Source: Sediminitomix flava (GTDB lineage Bacteria > Bacteroidota > Bacteroidia > Cytophagales > Flammeovirgaceae). From it: a stretch of DNA of 64,000 nt. Where the stretch lies: contig NZ_QGDO01000011.1 of the NCBI RefSeq assembly GCF_003149185.1, positions 98,294-162,293 on the forward strand. Direction: 5' to 3'. Made by a program: the position numbers and the translations under genes. This document shows positions 63,917 to 64,000 of this stretch, one piece after another. How positions within the stretch are numbered: position 1 is the stretch's first letter; each line of letters begins with the position of its first letter. The notes beneath the pieces are model-generated. The model was not told the DNA's origin and made no database searches. It saw only the letters and a list, made by a program, of their open reading frames with translations.

Positions 63917-64000
63917 GGCAATGACCTACTCTCCCACCTGTTACGGCAGTACCATCGGCGCGGTAGGGCTTAACTGCTCTGTGCGGAATGGGAAGAGGTG
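63917..64000 (-). rRNA. rrf: 5S ribosomal RNA (proximal copy, 5' end beyond the window)
   Basis: Matches the distal 5S copy over 84 nt, apart from two single-base differences (TTGGC for TTAGC; CCTG for CCTA on the plus strand). It runs off the right edge, so the rest of the rRNA operon (23S, 16S) is expected to lie to the right. Confidence 0.9.

Noticed and set aside
1..64000. CRISPR array, tRNA, prophage or full insertion sequence
   Set aside because: No regular direct-repeat/spacer pattern, tRNA cloverleaf, phage structural gene or transposase was recognised on either strand.

Overview
The window is a stretch of chromosome from a low-GC, AT-rich member of the Bacteroidota, most likely a free-living, probably marine Cytophagales-type bacterium. 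Supporting signs are the many SpII lipoproteins, a TonB-dependent receptor with a carboxypeptidase-like N-terminal domain paired with a DUF4249 lipoprotein, families common in that phylum (DUF4136, DUF4920, DUF2339, an ABC permease fused to an M1 peptidase), the long SecA without a zinc tail, and TAnnTTTG-like promoter elements. The genus is inference. No prophage, CRISPR array, tRNA or complete insertion sequence was seen. This is mainly core and envelope-maintenance chromosome with many single-gene transcription units separated by strong hairpin terminators.

Layout. 1-4.6 kb: a lipid kinase cut by the window edge, a DUF805 membrane protein, a lipoprotein, a TetR-like/ABC1-kinase pair and a DUF523 protein. 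4.8-10.4 kb: an ABC ATPase with a permease-M1 peptidase fusion, then a glycine-zipper lipoprotein. 10.4-18 kb: a giant DUF2339 membrane protein, a SIMPL-domain protein, a J-like protein without HPD, a DUF4136 lipoprotein with a small barrel protein, and a double TonB-C protein. 18-24 kb: an M14 peptidase, a HupE/UreJ protein with a parvulin-like partner, cytidine deaminase and a saccharopine dehydrogenase-like enzyme. 24-28 kb: an outer-membrane receptor locus. 28-37 kb: purH, a Met-rich-tailed secreted protein, a DUF3604 protein, a secreted nuclease, an SRPBCC protein and a methyltransferase. 37-41.5 kb: an orphan ParA-like ATPase, a small ABC exporter, a DUF3050 protein and a membrane-anchored M15-like protein. 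41.6-48.7 kb: a tetR-tolC-adaptor-RND tripartite efflux operon. 48.9-57.2 kb: a barrel protein, a cyclophilin lipoprotein, lpdA, secA and a SPOR-like lipoprotein. 57.2-63.5 kb: three glycosyltransferases, a DUF4920 lipoprotein and a GH13-like lipoprotein. 63.7-64 kb: two tandem 5S rRNA genes on the minus strand, the tail of an rRNA operon lying to the right.

The most unusual content is intergenic. Two families of dispersed palindromic repeats are each present twice in opposite orientation. One family is about 225-320 bp with long imperfect terminal inverted repeats. One copy sits inside the efflux operon. The other lies upstream of the glycosyltransferase genes, within a segment bracketed by a perfect 19-bp direct repeat and short GGACATA/TATGTCC inverted ends. 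The second family is about 115-160 bp with conserved small hairpins. The 5S gene and its terminator are also tandemly duplicated. All calls come from reading the sequence; no database search was run.
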